The notes: generated by a model from the sequence alone, not told the origin. A stretch of 64,000 nt of DNA from Caprella mutica (GCA_947561585.1 CANNZV010002310.1:1-64000), one strand, 5' to 3'. Positions 31,572 through 44,680 are shown, counted from the stretch's first letter. Numbers and translations: made by a program.

Positions 31572-32893
31572 AATGTGTGTGGTTTGCAGTGTGTGAAGGA
31601 GTGTGTGTGGTTTGCAGTGTGTGAAAGAGTGTGTGTGGTTTGCAGTGTGTGAGGGAGTATGTTTGCAGTGTGTGAGGGAGTGTGTGTGGTTTGCAGTGTG
31701 TGAGGGAGTGTGTGTGGTTTGCAGTGTGTGAGGGAGTGTGTGTGGTTTGCAGTGTGTGAGGGAGTGTGTGTGGTTTGCAGTGTGTGAAAGAGTGTGTGTG
31801 GTTTGCAGTGTGTGAAGGAGTGTGTGTGGTTTGCAGTGTGTGTGGTTTGCAGTGTGTGAGGGAGTGTGTGTGGTTTGCAGTGTGTGAGGGAGTGTGTGTG
31901 GTTTGCAGTGTGTGAGGGAGTGTGTGTGGTTTGCAGTGTGTGAGGGAGTGTGTGTGGTTTGCAGTGTGTGAAAGAGTGTGTGTGGTTTGCAGTGTGTGAA
32001 AGAGTGTGTGTGGTTTGCAGTGTGTGAAAGAGTGTGTGTGGTTTGCAGTGTGTGAAAGAGTGTGTGTGGTTTGCAGTGTGCGAAAGAGTGTGTGTGGTTT
32101 GCAGTGTGTGAAAGAGTGTGTGTGGTTTGCAGTGTGTGAAAGAGTGTGTGTGGTTTGCAGTGTGTGAGGGAGTGTGTTTGCAGTGTGTGAAAGAGTGTGT
32201 GTGGTTTGCAGTGTGTGAAAGAGTGTGTGTGGTTTGCAGTGTGTGAAAGAGTGTGTGTGGTTTGCAGTGTGTGAAAGAGTGTGTGTGGTTTGCAGTGTGC
32301 GAAAGAGTGTGTGTGGTTTGCAGTGTGTGAAAGAGTGTGTGTGGTTTGCAGTGTGTGAAAGAGTGTGTGTGGTTTGCAGTGTGTGAGGGAGTGTGTTTGC
32401 AGTGTGTGTGGTTTGCAGTGTGTGAGGGAGTGTGTGTGGTTTGCAGTGTGTGTGGTTTGCAGTGTGTAAGGGAGTGTGTGTGGTTTGCAGTGTGTGAGGG
32501 AGTGTGTGTGGTTTGCAGTGTGTGAGGGAGTGTGTGTGGTTTGCAGTGTGTGAAAGAGTGTGTGTAGTTTGCAGTGTGTGTGGTTTGCAGTGTGCGAAAG
32601 AGTGTGTGTGGTTTGCAGTGTGTGAGGGAGTGTGTGTGGTTTGCAGTGTGTGAAAGAGTGTGTGTGGTTTGCAGTGTGTGAAAGAGTGTGTGTGGTTTGC
32701 AGTGTGTGAAAGAGTGTGAGTGGTTTGCAGTGTGTGAAAGAGTGTGTGTGGTTTGCAGTGTGTGTGGTTTGCAGTGTGCGAAAGAGTGTGTGTGGTTTGC
32801 AGTGTGTGAAAGAGTGTGTGTGGTTTGCAGTGTGTGAAAGAGTGTGTGTGGTTTGCAGTGTGTGAAAGAGTGTGTGTGGTTTGCAGTGTGTGA
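31572..32893. repeat. 26-bp minisatellite, about 50 copies
   Basis: Unit GTGTGTGTGGTTTGCAGTGT plus GTGAAA/GGG variants; occasional short units. Preceded by an A19 tract at 31512-31531. The very long minus-strand frames across it are artefacts. Confidence 0.95.
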
Positions 32894-33962
32894 AAGAGTG
32901 TAGTGCAGAGTCTGCAGTTTAGTGTAGTGCAGAGTCTGCAGTGTAGTGTAGTGTAGTGCAGAGTCTGCAGTGTAGTGTAGTGCAGAGTCTGCAGTGTAGT
33001 GTAGTGCAGAGTCTGCAGTGTAGTGTAGTGCAGAGTCTGCAGTGTAGTGTAGTGCAGAGTCTGCAGTGTAGTGTAGTGCAGAGTCTGCAGTGTAGTGTAG
33101 TGCAGAGTCTGCAATGTAGTGCAGAGTCTGCAGTGTAGTGTAGTGTAGTGCAGAGTCTGCAGTGTAGTGTAGTGTAGTGCAGAGTCTGCAGTGTAGTGCA
33201 GAGTCTGCAGTGTAGTGCAGTGCAGAGTCTGTAGTGTAGTGCAGAGTCTGCAGTGTAGTGTAGTGCAGAGTCTGCAGTGTAGTGTAGTGCAGTGCAGAGT
33301 CTGCAGTGTAGTGTAGTGCAGTGCAGAGTCTGCAGTGTAGTGCAGAGTCTGCAGTGTACTGTTGTGCAGAGTCTGCAGTGTACTGTTGTGCAGAGTCTGC
33401 AGTGTAGTGTAGTGCAGAGTCTGCAGTGTAGTGCAGAGTCTGCAGTGTAGTGCAGAGTCTGCAGTGTAGTGTAGTGCAGAGTCTGCAGTGTAGTGTAGTG
33501 CAGAGTCTGCAGTGTAGTGTAGTGCAGAGTCTGCAGTGTAGTGTAGTGCAGTGTAGTGCAGAGTCTGCAGTGTAGTGTAGTGCAGAGTCTGCAGTGTAGT
33601 GTAGTGCAGAGTCTGCAGTGTAGTGTAGTGCAGAGTCTGCAGTGTAGTGTAGTGCAGAGTCTGCAGTGTAGTGTAGTGCAGAGTCTGCAGTGTAGTGTAG
33701 TGCAGAGTCTGCAGTGTAGTGTAGTGCAGAGTCTGCAGTGTAGTGTAGTGCAGTGTAGTGCAGAGTCTGCAGTGTAGTGTAGTGCAGAGTCTGCAGTGTA
33801 GTGTAGTGCAGAGTCTGCAGTGTAGTGTAGTGCAGTGTAGTGCAGAGTCTGCAGTGTAGTGTAGTGCAGTGTAGTGCAGAGTCTGCAGTGTAGTGTAGTG
33901 CAGAGTCTGCAGTGTAGTGTAGTGCAGAGTCTGCAGTGTAGTGCAGAGTCTGCAGTGTAGCT
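32894..33962. repeat. 24-bp minisatellite, about 45 copies
   Basis: Unit TGCAGAGTCTGCAGTGTAGT plus GTAG, with units longer or shorter by five bases (TGTAG). It abuts the 26-bp array directly. Confidence 0.95.
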
Positions 33963-34371
33963 GTGTATATTCTTGGTATCTGTAGCATGCATGCTTTGTT
34001 ATTGCATGTCGTAGTGCAGAATAGGTGCAGCTAGCGCAATGTCATTAGGTGTCAGTTGTTGTTCCAATGCTTCTCATTTTGATAATAACTGACATTAATC
34101 ATTGTGATCTCTGTGGAAACTGCAGGAAATTATTCCCAGTAGAAAAACGATGGGCAAAGTCTCACCTCAGTTTGGTGCCCAGTGGAACGATGACTATTTT
34201 TGTTATAAAATATGACAATTATTCAACTAATCATGGTAGCTATACTTATTTAAAAGTAAAAAATAGTGGTGATTATTTCATTTTAACTTAACAATGTACA
34301 TTAATCATTAGTATTTTTTTATCCAGAAGAGGTTATTAGAAGTAATTTGTTCGGAAATTAGTCTAAATTAA

Positions 34372-34926
34372 AGGCCCCTCCACTCTAATTCCTTAATTTC
34401 TCTTAATTTTCCTCATTTTCTAGGGTTACTGATTATGAAAATGCAAACCATTTCTAATTTGGTTCTATAGTTTTTTGTTCCGTTCTTGCTTCTACCTTCT
34501 AAACTTTAACTCAAGAAAAAGTCCCAATTATACAATAGGCTAACTAGATCCGACAAATTCAAAACAATAACAAATCTGATTTCAAGCCAATGGATCCATA
34601 TAAAGAATGCAAGTACCTAGTTAAGTATTTCTTAATAATAGTTATCATATATCATACCATCTTGTTAATTTAACTGTCAATTTTGAAACACTTTGTATTT
34701 AATTGGTATGTATGTCCGAGAGATACCTACTAAGTATTCGTACGTTTTCTTATAATGAATCTTAGAATGAGTGAAAATTAAATGTGAATATTTCTTATAT
34801 AATTAATTGTGAACAAAATAATCGATTGATTTCATTTCTGTTAGCTAACTGTGATAAGTTATAAAACATCAACTCAACAAATTAAAAGCAATTCTTGATT
34901 TTTAAAATTTAGAGTGGAGAGGACAT
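34372..34926 (+). mobile_element. MITE family 1, complete copy
   Basis: TTAA at 34368-34371 and TTCA at 34927-34930. Termini AGGCCCCTCCACTCTAA and TTTAGAGTGGAGAGGACAT are inverted. Collinear with 33-425. Confidence 0.85.
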
Positions 34927-35095
34927 TTCAAGGGGAAATTTTAACAGTGACTTATTCACCATGAGTGAAAGAAAGCGGGTGTGAAATCCACCATATATAC
35001 GTGTTGTTTTCTAATTATGTTAATTTAGCTTCTTTTATTTAAAGCAGAAAAAGAAGACTGTGTTATTATGCAATTCGTAACATGTCATGTGTAAT

Positions 35096-35310
35096 TAAGC
35101 TTCGTAATTTCCTCCTGCACTTATGACATTGCATCCTATTTCCATCCAACCAACACACACTTCTCCATGTGGCTCTTTCTAGCCTCCTCTGTTTTCGAGC
35201 CACTCCACACCTGCTACAACTAAACTTAATCCTATCATCTGCTACTCTATGGATACTCTTTTGATGTATCGTTAAGCACTCCTTAGACCTTAAATCTCTA
35301 TTCAATCCTT
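35096..35310 (-). CDS. Possible terminal exon with a CxxC pair
   Basis: Minus-strand frame ending at TAA near 35066 reads RVADDRIKFSCSRCGVARKQ, then RRLERATWRSVCWLDGNRMQ and CHKCRRKLRSL. Two CxxC pairs about 24 residues apart suggest a zinc ribbon. An AATAAA on the minus strand lies about 30 bp past the stop. The first part of the longer open frame (MRPDRDWSESG) comes from the GC-rich repeat 35307-35425 and is doubtful. I do not recognise the family; it could be a retrotransposon or gene 3' end. Confidence 0.3.
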
Positions 35311-35425
35311 TAGGGCTGATCCACACCATCGCTCCGCTCTCGCTCCAGTCACGGTCCGGTCTCATCCTTGTGCATACACATGTTCAGTTCGGTCACGGTC
35401 CGCTCTCGCTCCCGTCCCTTCCGTA
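35307..35425. repeat. GC-rich CACGGTCC repeat segment
   Basis: Contains CCACACC, GCTCCGCTCTCGCTC and CACGGTCC motifs, twice locally and again at 37040-37090 in direct orientation. Possibly MITE ends. Confidence 0.45.
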
Positions 35426-35657
35426 TCATCTGATTTTGCAGTGATTATCATTGCACTCAATTCATGGTGAACAAGATGAGAGAAAACATAAAACTAGATA
35501 TTTTGAGTTCATCCTATGCTAAAAGATAGGAAGTGTGAAGGATATCTACTCGTTGTATCCTCATCTAATAGATGACAAAATTAAATTTTTCTATTATTTT
35601 CGAATGACTATTGGAACTTTTGAAAAAATCTGTATAAGAAGTATTATATATGTCACT

Positions 35658-35982
35658 CGCGTTTGACTGATCTGCAATATCGACCGATTTCGCTTCACAA
35701 TCTGTTGATCTATCGTTAGCGCAGCTATCGACCGATAGCTGACAATATCGTTCAATTGAAATCAAGACAATTAAATGCATAAACTAAAATAATCCCTATC
35801 ATTCGAACGCGCAGAAATCGATTGTTAGGTGCGCTATTAATCGATATAGTTATGCGATAAATTTTGCCAATTAGATGCATTATTTAAAATAATCTTCTCA
35901 TTCGAACGCGCAACAATGGATAAATGGTTGTGCCATCGGTCGATGGCTGCAATAACTATATTTCAGATCAATCAAATGCGCG
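35658..35982. mobile_element. Degenerate MITE beside the mariner element
   Basis: CGCGTTTGACTGATCTG at the left and CAGATCAATCAAATGCGCG at the right are imperfect inverted repeats. The interior has repeated ATTCGAACGCGCA and ATCGACCGAT motifs. Confidence 0.45.
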
Positions 35983-35991
35983 TAATATATA

Positions 35992-36980
35992 CCGGGTTCT
36001 CAATAAAAACCTGACACATTTCAAAGTTTAATAACTTTCAAACTAATCAACATTTTCAAATAAACTAAACTGAAAAATAAAGCTTAGGCTTGGGAGTTTG
36101 CTTTGAGTATACCAGATTTACCCTATGCTCTATATATTTGTCTAATTTTTAACCCTGTCAAGTAAGCCGAAACCTGCAGGCAAGCCTTATTCACCACAGG
36201 AAATCTTTATTCACCACAGGAAATGAGCTAATTAGTAGAGTTTTATTATCTTGCAAGTTCTCTCGTATTAACGCAGGGAAAATTCAGTTTTCACTTCAAT
36301 GTGCATTATGCACCATAAAAAAAAACACAATTAAAAACCTTCTTCAAATCTATTTATTATCAATCACAATAATGGAGCCTCTGGAAGCCAGTATCAGTGC
36401 GCTGAGCGCTCTGAAGCGTCCGTTTTTGAAGACCCTAATGAAAGTTACAGAAAGAGAGTAGAGGCTTCATTAATGAAACCATCATCGATGTTAACAATGC
36501 TTAAAAAAGACCTTAAGTTGACTCTTTATACGGTATAACGGCGAATGAGACTATGATGAAGTTTGAAGAGATGTTTAATGACAGGATCATATCCAAGAGA
36601 AGTGACTTCCCATAGTCTTCACGTTCTCCAGACCTCAGTCCTCTAGACTTTTTTTCTCTGGGGATATTGCAAAGAAAAGTGTTCACCAATGTCCCAAAAA
36701 GTGAACCAGAAAATCTGAGGTAAATTGAGGACTTCGTTCACAACATTCTAAGAGCAACATGTGAAAGTGTCGTTGTCAACATCAAACGCCGGATTACTGA
36801 ATGCATCGACTGAAATGAAGACCACATCGAGTATAGAATTTAGTTTGACATTTTTTACATGGTAATGTAAATAAAACTCCCAGTTATTCTCTTCATTTAC
36901 TGTTTATTATATGTAAATATGTTGCTTAGTTTTTAAGTTATTAAACTTTGAAATGTGTCCGGGTTTTTTTGAGCACCCGG
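35992..36980 (+). mobile_element. Decayed mariner-like element
   Basis: TA-flanked (35990-35991, 36981-36982) with about 50-bp terminal inverted repeats, CCGGGTTCTCAATAAAAACC at the left and the counterpart with ACACATTTCAAAGTTTAATA. Coding remnants include a SPDLSPLDFF-type box near 36630, FTNVPKSEPENLR and RATCESVVVNIKRRITECID, typical of mariner transposase C-termini, broken by several stops and frame changes. A non-autonomous or dead copy. Confidence 0.75.
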
Positions 36981-37283
36981 TATATGTATAGAAATATTCA
37001 AGAAAAAACACACAAAATATTACTGGACTGTGACTGGGGCGTTGCTAATCCACACTGGCAGTGATGCTCCGCTCACGGTCCAGTCAAAATATCTAATTAT
37101 CAAACGTTTGACATAGAGGTTATAAACTATAGATGTCAACTTTTCAAAATACAGAGAATTTTTTATATCATATTAGGAATATGCTTTTTTAATATCCCGC
37201 GTAGGACAAACGTGGAGTATTCCCCGCGTGACAGATTTGGGACATCCCGCTTGTTTAAGACGTGTGATTTCAGACATTGGAAC

Positions 37284-37315
37284 ACGTGGGATTTCAGACG
37301 TCTGAAATCCCACGT
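37284..37315. repeat. 32-bp perfect palindrome
   Basis: Centred on GACGTC with arms ACGTGGGATTTCAGAC. Related ATTTCAGAC and GGGACATCCC motifs flank it at 37230-37340. Confidence 0.85.
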
Positions 37316-38123
37316 CTCTCGCTAGCGAGGGATGTCCCTTCTCTGTCCCACAGTAAGAGAGAAGATATGGTAAGATGGGATAGTACAGCCTATTAAGTTA
37401 GAGTATGTAAATGAAATAATACTTCTTACAAGTAATATTTTTCCTTAATTACGATGGATAGAACACTCAATGAAATATTTTATATTAATTATTGCTATCT
37501 TGATTCTAAATTCATCAGTATGTTACATTCCATAAGTTAATTAATTGTTATTAAATTACTTTCCGATGAAAAAATGTGTTTCACTTAAAAATATCCTGTG
37601 AAACAATCGTAAGCAGAGCTACAAGTAAGTGATAGGAGTGTCAGTTGAGAAAACTCTGAACTTATATCCCCCCGTGAACTGCACTAGTGTTTTAGTTGCT
37701 CTGAACACATTTAACACCAACCATTAAGTTATTATATCATTAGGTTTTTCACTTTTCTCCTAGACCACTACACATATTTGCCTTTCGTATGTGTGCTGTT
37801 TTTCCTTGCCTGCCCATTCTATTAATTAAACTTTATTGATTATCATTGTTTTATTTAGATTTGAGACACGAGGAACACAGACTTGAGTCTGATGTTTAGT
37901 TTAATAAACTATTAAATATCTGTATACCTAGTGTAAAAATGAATTTTATTCATATTGATGATTCTGATTTTCTCTGTTGCTTGGTAATATTCTCATAGCT
38001 TAATTATAGTTGATTAAAATATTGAATTTGTTATCACTTTATTAATTAATTTGCTTCATTCAATCCATTATTTAACTAAAGCTTTAGGATTATTTTGTAA
38101 ATTCCTAATTGGAAGCTGGTATT

Positions 38124-38514
38124 TTACCAGCTTCCTAGTTAATGACAACATGTCATACATTAACATTTTTCTAGTTAACAGCTTTCTATACATTGCACAT
38201 GTATCAAAGTTACACCAATACTCTATCTTTCCAAATGTAACTCAAAAAGTGACCATGAAATTTCTCATCAAAGTGCAGAAAATAGGTCTTAAAATAGATT
38301 ATGGTAGTCCTATCCACCGGGTTGTGTTCAGAAGATTTGGGAATTCAAACATGTTTTATTTTATTTTGAACGTTATTTTACGGAAACTATGGAGAAGAGA
38401 AAAACTCATACGATATGTTTTTGTTTAGAGAGAGGATACTTTTGAGAGCATTATTTTTTTTATATAAAAGATTTAATATTCTATAGAAGGCTTTCGTTAA
38501 CTAGGAAGCTGGTA
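38124..38514. mobile_element. Short TIR element with TACCAGCTTCCTAGTTAA ends
   Basis: TTACCAGCTTCCTAGTTAA at 38124-38142 and TTAACTAGGAAGCTGGTA at 38497-38514 are inverted. The left end forms a perfect hairpin with its flank (38111-38135). The frame 38051-38428 spans its edge and is not supported. Confidence 0.55.
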
Positions 38515-38519
38515 TAGAA

Positions 38520-41500
38520 GTTTGTAAATAAATAGGAAGTTTTAGATTACAACCTTCCTAGATAATGACAAATTTACCGATTATTTACTTCACATGACTA
38601 TGGAATATGTAGGGTTACGAACTATTTCTTTAACAATTAAAAATCGGTAAAGTGGATAGAACAAAAATAAAAGATACAACCCAGAACATCCCCGATTATA
38701 AACTTTCATGGATTAAAAACGTGAAAAATATGTTATAATTAATGAAATAGAAAAAATGGTTAACAGAATATAAATATGTAGTACATACCTAGGTATACAT
38801 ACAATTATTTATATTTTCTTAGTTCTGAATTTGGTGGACAAACACAGATATAATAATTATTCTATATTTGTAGTTTTATTGTTTGTGATATGGAAGTTTT
38901 ATATCGATTTCGACAGAATAGAAATCTTTAGACCGATTAATAGAATCTAAATCAAATTTAGGGTTATCCTATTGAGATAAATAGTTTTCTATGGCTGGTT
39001 AATATTTCAAGGGTAGACTTGTTTAATCTTTACAACAGCATTTAATCATTATATTAATGCTAATTACGATAAATATTATTTAGCAATTCAATTTAAAACT
39101 ATATACCTAAATTTAATTGATAACTTACTAATAATTTTTGTAGCCGTATAGAGAATTAACTCATCAGAGATGAGCACAATATAACATAGGATGCAAATTA
39201 AGTAATGACGTCAGTTGTGGGCGGTTCATATAAGAGAGTAATGGTTTGTATTGGTAAACTTATTAATACTATATAATGAATTCTTAAATTATATAGAAGC
39301 AATAATATGATATCCAAAGTATCAAAATGCAAATAAAATTACATGAACAGTACTCAACAGTAAATTAAACGGAGTTGAACAACTAATGACGTAATAGTGG
39401 GCGGTCGTTAGCGTGACGGGCGGGCGGAGCCTAATTTTACACCAAAATACACTCCACCAAACTACACGTACTCCAAAGAACACTACTCGATTTAACATTA
39501 CGCCATTCTAGGGGTTTCTATTCTATTTTATTTCACTTTAGATGTTTCCATAAAATTTTCTTCCAAACTGATCGTTTCTTAATTAATTTATTTCTAAATA
39601 GTTTACTTGTTTAAATGAGATTCCAAATTGTTTTACTGAACTTAATATTTTCCTAAATAGAATATTTTGAAATATTTAGTTCTAAATAATTTTTTCCAAA
39701 TAAAAATAATTCAAATTGTTTTACTACATTTTAGTAGTATCCAAAAAAGAGGTTTCGTAAATATTTTACTTTAAATCATGATACTTCATTTAATTTTCCT
39801 TCAATCATATTGTTTCTAAAATATTTGTTTCTAAATTGGGTTCTATCATAATATTTTACCTCAAATGGGTGTCACCCGCATAATATGCAGTGCATATTGT
39901 CTCAACTCGAGTGATCAGTACCGTATGACTTTATTTTACAACATATCAAGTAATTGAAATGTTTGACCCACTTCCCCTTATTTTTCAATAATGGATTTAA
40001 AGTTATACAAAAATGAATAATACAGTTTACGAAGACTGTCATGTGAAATATAATTCTTCACCTAAAAGTAAACCTATCGATTTAGAGGTTTTACCAGTTT
40101 TATAGGATATATACATATAGAATCAAATTGCTCTTTTTATTCAATTGTAAGCCTAAACTATAGTTCATAATAGTTAGATTCAATGGAAGTTTGTTATTCT
40201 CATTAGTAGAACCGTACAGAAAAGGATTGATGTGAGAAGTATGTAGAATGGCTTTGAAGCTTGTCGACAAAAGGTGTCTTGCAAATTCCTCCACACAATA
40301 AACTTCGCGAAAAGTGTTAGACAATGTACTTAAATGTATTTTGAGTAGGGAACAAAGGGAAACAGAATAATAAACTTATTAAAATGAAATATATTTCAAT
40401 ATATCCTAACCATTTATAATAAGGTTAGAATTACGAGTACAATTGATATTATACAAAAATAAGAGAAAAAAAGCACTTATATGTTCAACATATGCAAAAA
40501 TTTATTACGACATATTATTGAAAATTTATCGTCTTAAAAATTAAAAAAATTATATAATTAAAAAAAATCAAGAAGTCTATGAGTATATATGCTAGAACAA
40601 AAAACAAAGACAGTTGTTTAAAAATCCTTGGAGCATTTCTAATAAAGTGATAGAAGCCCTGAATTTCCATTTTTTCTGATTTTCTTTGGATAACCGATTT
40701 TTTTCATAACGAACTGAAATTTTCGAAGAGACCCTAAAGTTTTAGTCCTGAACTGTGATAAAACAAGTAGAGTAAAAATTGAAAATGTATCTATTACTTT
40801 GTTAGAAATCCTTCGAGGATTTTAGAACTGTCTTTTTTTTTTCTTGTAGAGTGGAAACTTATTTATATCTCTCTTCATTTTTGATTGAAAATTCACCGTT
40901 TTCAGGAGAGCCAAAAACGTACAAAATTTAGGTGAAATGTCAATTCTGAAAGTTTGAATACGTTTTTTTTGTTGCTCTGCCATCTACAAATTCTATAAAC
41001 TATAAATGCATTAATTTTCATATTTTTATCTGTGTGAAAAAAAAAATCATGAGGCACGTAGCACCAAATACATTTGATACAAGAGTACCAATAATAGACA
41101 CTTTTTCAGCAAAAAAAAAATGATAATTTTCAACAAATTTGATGAGACAATATATAATGTATAGATCAAGTATTGAATGAAAGAACACTTTTTATGTCAA
41201 CTGTTTTTACACTTTCTAAGAACGCTGTCAATGAACTTTTTACGGGTGAATGATTTAGATACACGTCCTAGATTTGAAAGAAATTTAGTAGGTGTTTCTT
41301 GGATGTTGTTTTGTTACTAAATAATAATTATAAATGGCTGAACTATCCCTGATAATGGAATGAATCCGTTTGTTTCATTACCTTATAAATAGATATTATA
41401 ATTCATCCAAGCTGTTAACATTTTCTATGTAAAATTACAACATACCATCTTTGATAAAAAAAAATTCTGTTATGACCAAATCAAAAGTCTGTAGCAGAGA

Positions 41501-41640
41501 AGTTCTACTGTATATTATTTACTATGAAGGGTGCACTGTAAAATTCTTCTGAAACTTCCATATATATCAACAGAACATGAACAATGCACATCTACTCTTA
41601 AAAATCTAAAAGCATACTGCGGTCCCACCCTGTCTGCTCA
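38520..41640. other. AT-rich intergenic stretch
   Basis: No gene recognised. Two AATGACGT(C/A) plus GTGGGCGGT motifs lie at 39203-39226 and 39386-39405. A degenerate T-rich region with TTTCTAAAT-like repeats fills 39500-39860. Confidence 0.5.
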
Positions 41641-41705
41641 AAGATGCGAGATCCAAGCGCAAGAATGTTTCTCGCATCATCTCGCTAGACTCTGCCAGCT
41701 ACTAT

Positions 41706-42232
41706 AGTATGCCTACTCCATTGCATTACAATGCCTACTCCATAGCATTACAATGCCTACTCCATAGCATTACAATGCCTACTCCATAGCATTGCAATGC
41801 CTACTCCATAGCATTACAATGCCTACTCCATAGCATTACAATGCCTACTCCATAGCATTACAATGCCTACTCTATAGCATTACAATGCCTACTCCATAGC
41901 ATTACAATGCCTACTCTATAGCATTACAATGCCTACTCCATAGCATTACAATGCCTACTCCATAGCATTACAATGCCTACTCCATAGCATTACAATGCCT
42001 ACTCCATAGCATTACAATGCCTACTCCATAGCATTACAATGCCTACTCCATAGCATTACAATGCCTACTCCATAGCATTACAATGCCTACTCCATAGCAT
42101 TACAATGCCTACTCTATAGCATTACAATGCCTACTCCATAGCATTACAATGCCTACTCCATAGCATTACAATGCCTACTCCATAGCATTACAATGCCTAC
42201 TCCATAGCATTACAATGCCTACTCTATAGCAT
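41706..42232. repeat. 22-bp tandem repeat, about 24 copies
   Basis: Unit TGCCTACTCCATAGCATTAC plus AA, almost invariant; a few units have CTCTATAGC. Confidence 0.95.
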
Positions 42233-42239
42233 TGTTATG

Positions 42240-43250
42240 TTCTCACATCTCGCCTGCCTGCAACATTATCACAATATCGCATTAGCAAGTGAGGGCCTAT
42301 CAGTCAAATGATTCTCATTTGTAAGTGTTCAACCTATTACAGTAACCACCACTAAAGTAACTTATACATTAGCGTCCGGAACAACATATTTTATTATTAG
42401 AAATTAAAATAACATTGGTTTTGAGACTTAATAAATTGGAAAATTCGAATTTGGTTCTTTAATCAAAATCTATTAGTATACATTCCATGGCGATTGTAGA
42501 TAGATGTTACGTTGCTATAAGTATTCTACATCACGATTAATAACCAAAGATAAACACGCACTACTTTTCGTGTGTTCCGTCAATGCAATGTGCTGCGTCA
42601 GAGTGTTTCTTCCTTCGCTTTGCACCCCTTCATGTGAAGTGGGCGATAGTGTTGAGTGAAGCTCAGCATTTATAATTGGAGCTGCGACTTAATAATGAAA
42701 ATAACGTAAATTTTTATTAATTGCTCAGTGAGTCTGTCATAGTAAATGCTCATCAAATTTAATTGCAACCTAGATATGTATAATTTAATCATTACTTTTA
42801 CAATATTTTATAGCAATTAAGAGTCTAAATTATCGAACTACTTAGGGAGTATCAGATAGAAGAGATCGATAGACTTCTTTGTTGTATTTTCAGTGACATT
42901 TGCTGTAAAATGTTCAGACTTCCCTCAACTGCTCACAAAATAATTGCAAAAATAAAAGAATCTGAATGAAGTGAGGAATATAAAAATAGAAATGAATTAA
43001 AACAAAAAGCCATAAAAATTGAATCATTTTTTAAATACTTCGGTACGTGCCCATGCAGCTATCTCTATATTGTTTAATTAATTCAATAGAGTACACGTTT
43101 TCAAAAGATGATTATTTGTTTTATCAAATTTACTCCGACACCATTGTGAGAGTCTATGTAAATTACCTTCTAAATCCACCTTAGATCCTCAATTATAACG
43201 AAATGAGAAGATGGAAGATACATGGGTTCATATTTTCTACTAAAGTGATT
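42240..43250. other. Intergenic stretch without a recognised feature
   Basis: No coding frame or element ends found between the two tandem arrays. Confidence 0.45.
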
Positions 43251-43255
43251 CTTTG

Positions 43256-43583
43256 AAGATATGATATTAGCGTACAAAAAAGATACGATATTAGCGTACA
43301 AAAAAGATACGATATTAGCGTACAAAAAAGATACGATATTAGCGTACAAAAAAGATACGATATTAGCGTACAAAAAAGATACGATATTAGCGTACAAAAA
43401 AGATACGATATTAGCGTAAAAAAAAGATAAGATATTAGCGTACAAAAAAGATACGATATTAGCGTACAAAAAAGATACGATATTAGCGTACAAAAAAGAT
43501 ACGATATTAGCGTACAAAAAAGATACGATATAAGCGTACAAAAAAGATACGATATTAGCGTACAAAAAAGATAAGATATTAGC
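43256..43583. repeat. 24-bp tandem repeat, about 14 copies
   Basis: Unit GATACGATATTAGCGTACAA plus AAAA. Reads as SFLYANIV repeats on the minus strand, an artefact. Confidence 0.95.
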
Positions 43584-44379
43584 GGTTTAATATAATGGCA
43601 GCTTTCAGATACCTTGTTTACTTGTTACCGAAATCGAATTCTTTAGATCTATTTTACCGAAGCAATAACTATTATTTAATTGGAGATGAGAGGATAGTTT
43701 AACAATGGTCTATAAACACCGAGAAATTGAATTGATTCTGCTCTTTGATTTGTAATGGTAAATTATTAAGGCATTCGCTCTCGTTCTATTATCGCACTGT
43801 CCGTTCACCTGAACAATCATTGTTCTGCGGACAATGAACGTGTCTCTGCCTGGACAGTATAATGGGAACGAAGTCGTTATGATAAGAAACGTCAAATTTG
43901 CTAATGTTGCCATTGCTTCGCTTGTATATTACAAAAGAATCATTATTATTAAGAGAACTCTTTTTCTGCTCATTGCATGCCATTCGCTTTCAGGCGAAAT
44001 AATGTATATGTACATGTTCTTGAGAAATTATGTATCTATTGGGATACTTGAAATGGGTTCCCTTTCAAAAAACTGTTTTCAGGTGCTATTAATCAGTTAA
44101 TCGGAAAAACTATTCGTATAAGTTCAACAGCTGTTCTAGGAACACATTTTAACGGAATCAATTTCTTCAAAAATATATCCTGGAGATGAAAATATGTAAA
44201 ACTTAACATTTTGCTTTCATAAACTTTGAACATATTGCAGAAAGGAAAGATTGGCATAGTTTCATGTTTTTGTTATTTAAAAAATAACAGTGTTCTTTAA
44301 ATATCTGTTTATTCAGATATTTAAAAAAATGGTTATGAAAAATGGCAAACATCTGGAACTTTCAAAGACCATAAATTGT

Positions 44380-44680
44380 TATTGATCGTAGAACAGGTGC
44401 TAAATGTGTGACAGAAACTACTCGAATGCTTGACGTCAAAATTAACGACTTCTTTTAAAGGGAAAAACTTGCTCATCAAACCACAAGTGTGACTTAATTC
44501 CAATGTTGTCGAAGAGAGCCGTCAGACTCTAAAGCAAGACCCCGGCTCCTTAAATCACTGTAGAGCTCAAAGAACACCTACAGGACCAAGGTTCCCCAAA
44601 AATTGTATGTCAATAACTGCACAAATGTGAATTCCATGGAATACTTGCAAGGTGTTTCCTTTTTATTGCTCAAACCCTTC
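44380..44680 (+). pseudogene. Possible Tc1-like transposase remnant
   Basis: Broken frames resemble the helix-turn-helix end of a Tc1-type transposase (a basic RRAVRL segment followed by VELKEHLQDQGSPKIV and LHKCEFHG). Several stops; no terminal repeats found. Weak. Confidence 0.25.

Noticed and set aside
31510..33992. Very long minus-strand open frames of 357 to 818 codons
   Set aside because: They consist only of translated 26-bp and 24-bp minisatellite units; several frames are open at once and there is no unique sequence or splice context.
35307..37090. GC-rich CACGGTCC segments as terminal repeats of one element
   Set aside because: The two segments are in direct, not inverted, orientation, and a mariner and another MITE lie between them.
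38051..38428. 125-codon frame
   Set aside because: Overlaps the edge of a TIR element, is AT-rich and has no recognisable motif.
41706..42232. Regular 22-bp repeats suggesting a CRISPR array
   Set aside because: There are no unique spacers; units are head to tail and the context is eukaryotic.
43170..43565. SFLYANIV repeat protein
   Set aside because: It is the 24-bp array on the minus strand, ending in ordinary non-coding sequence.
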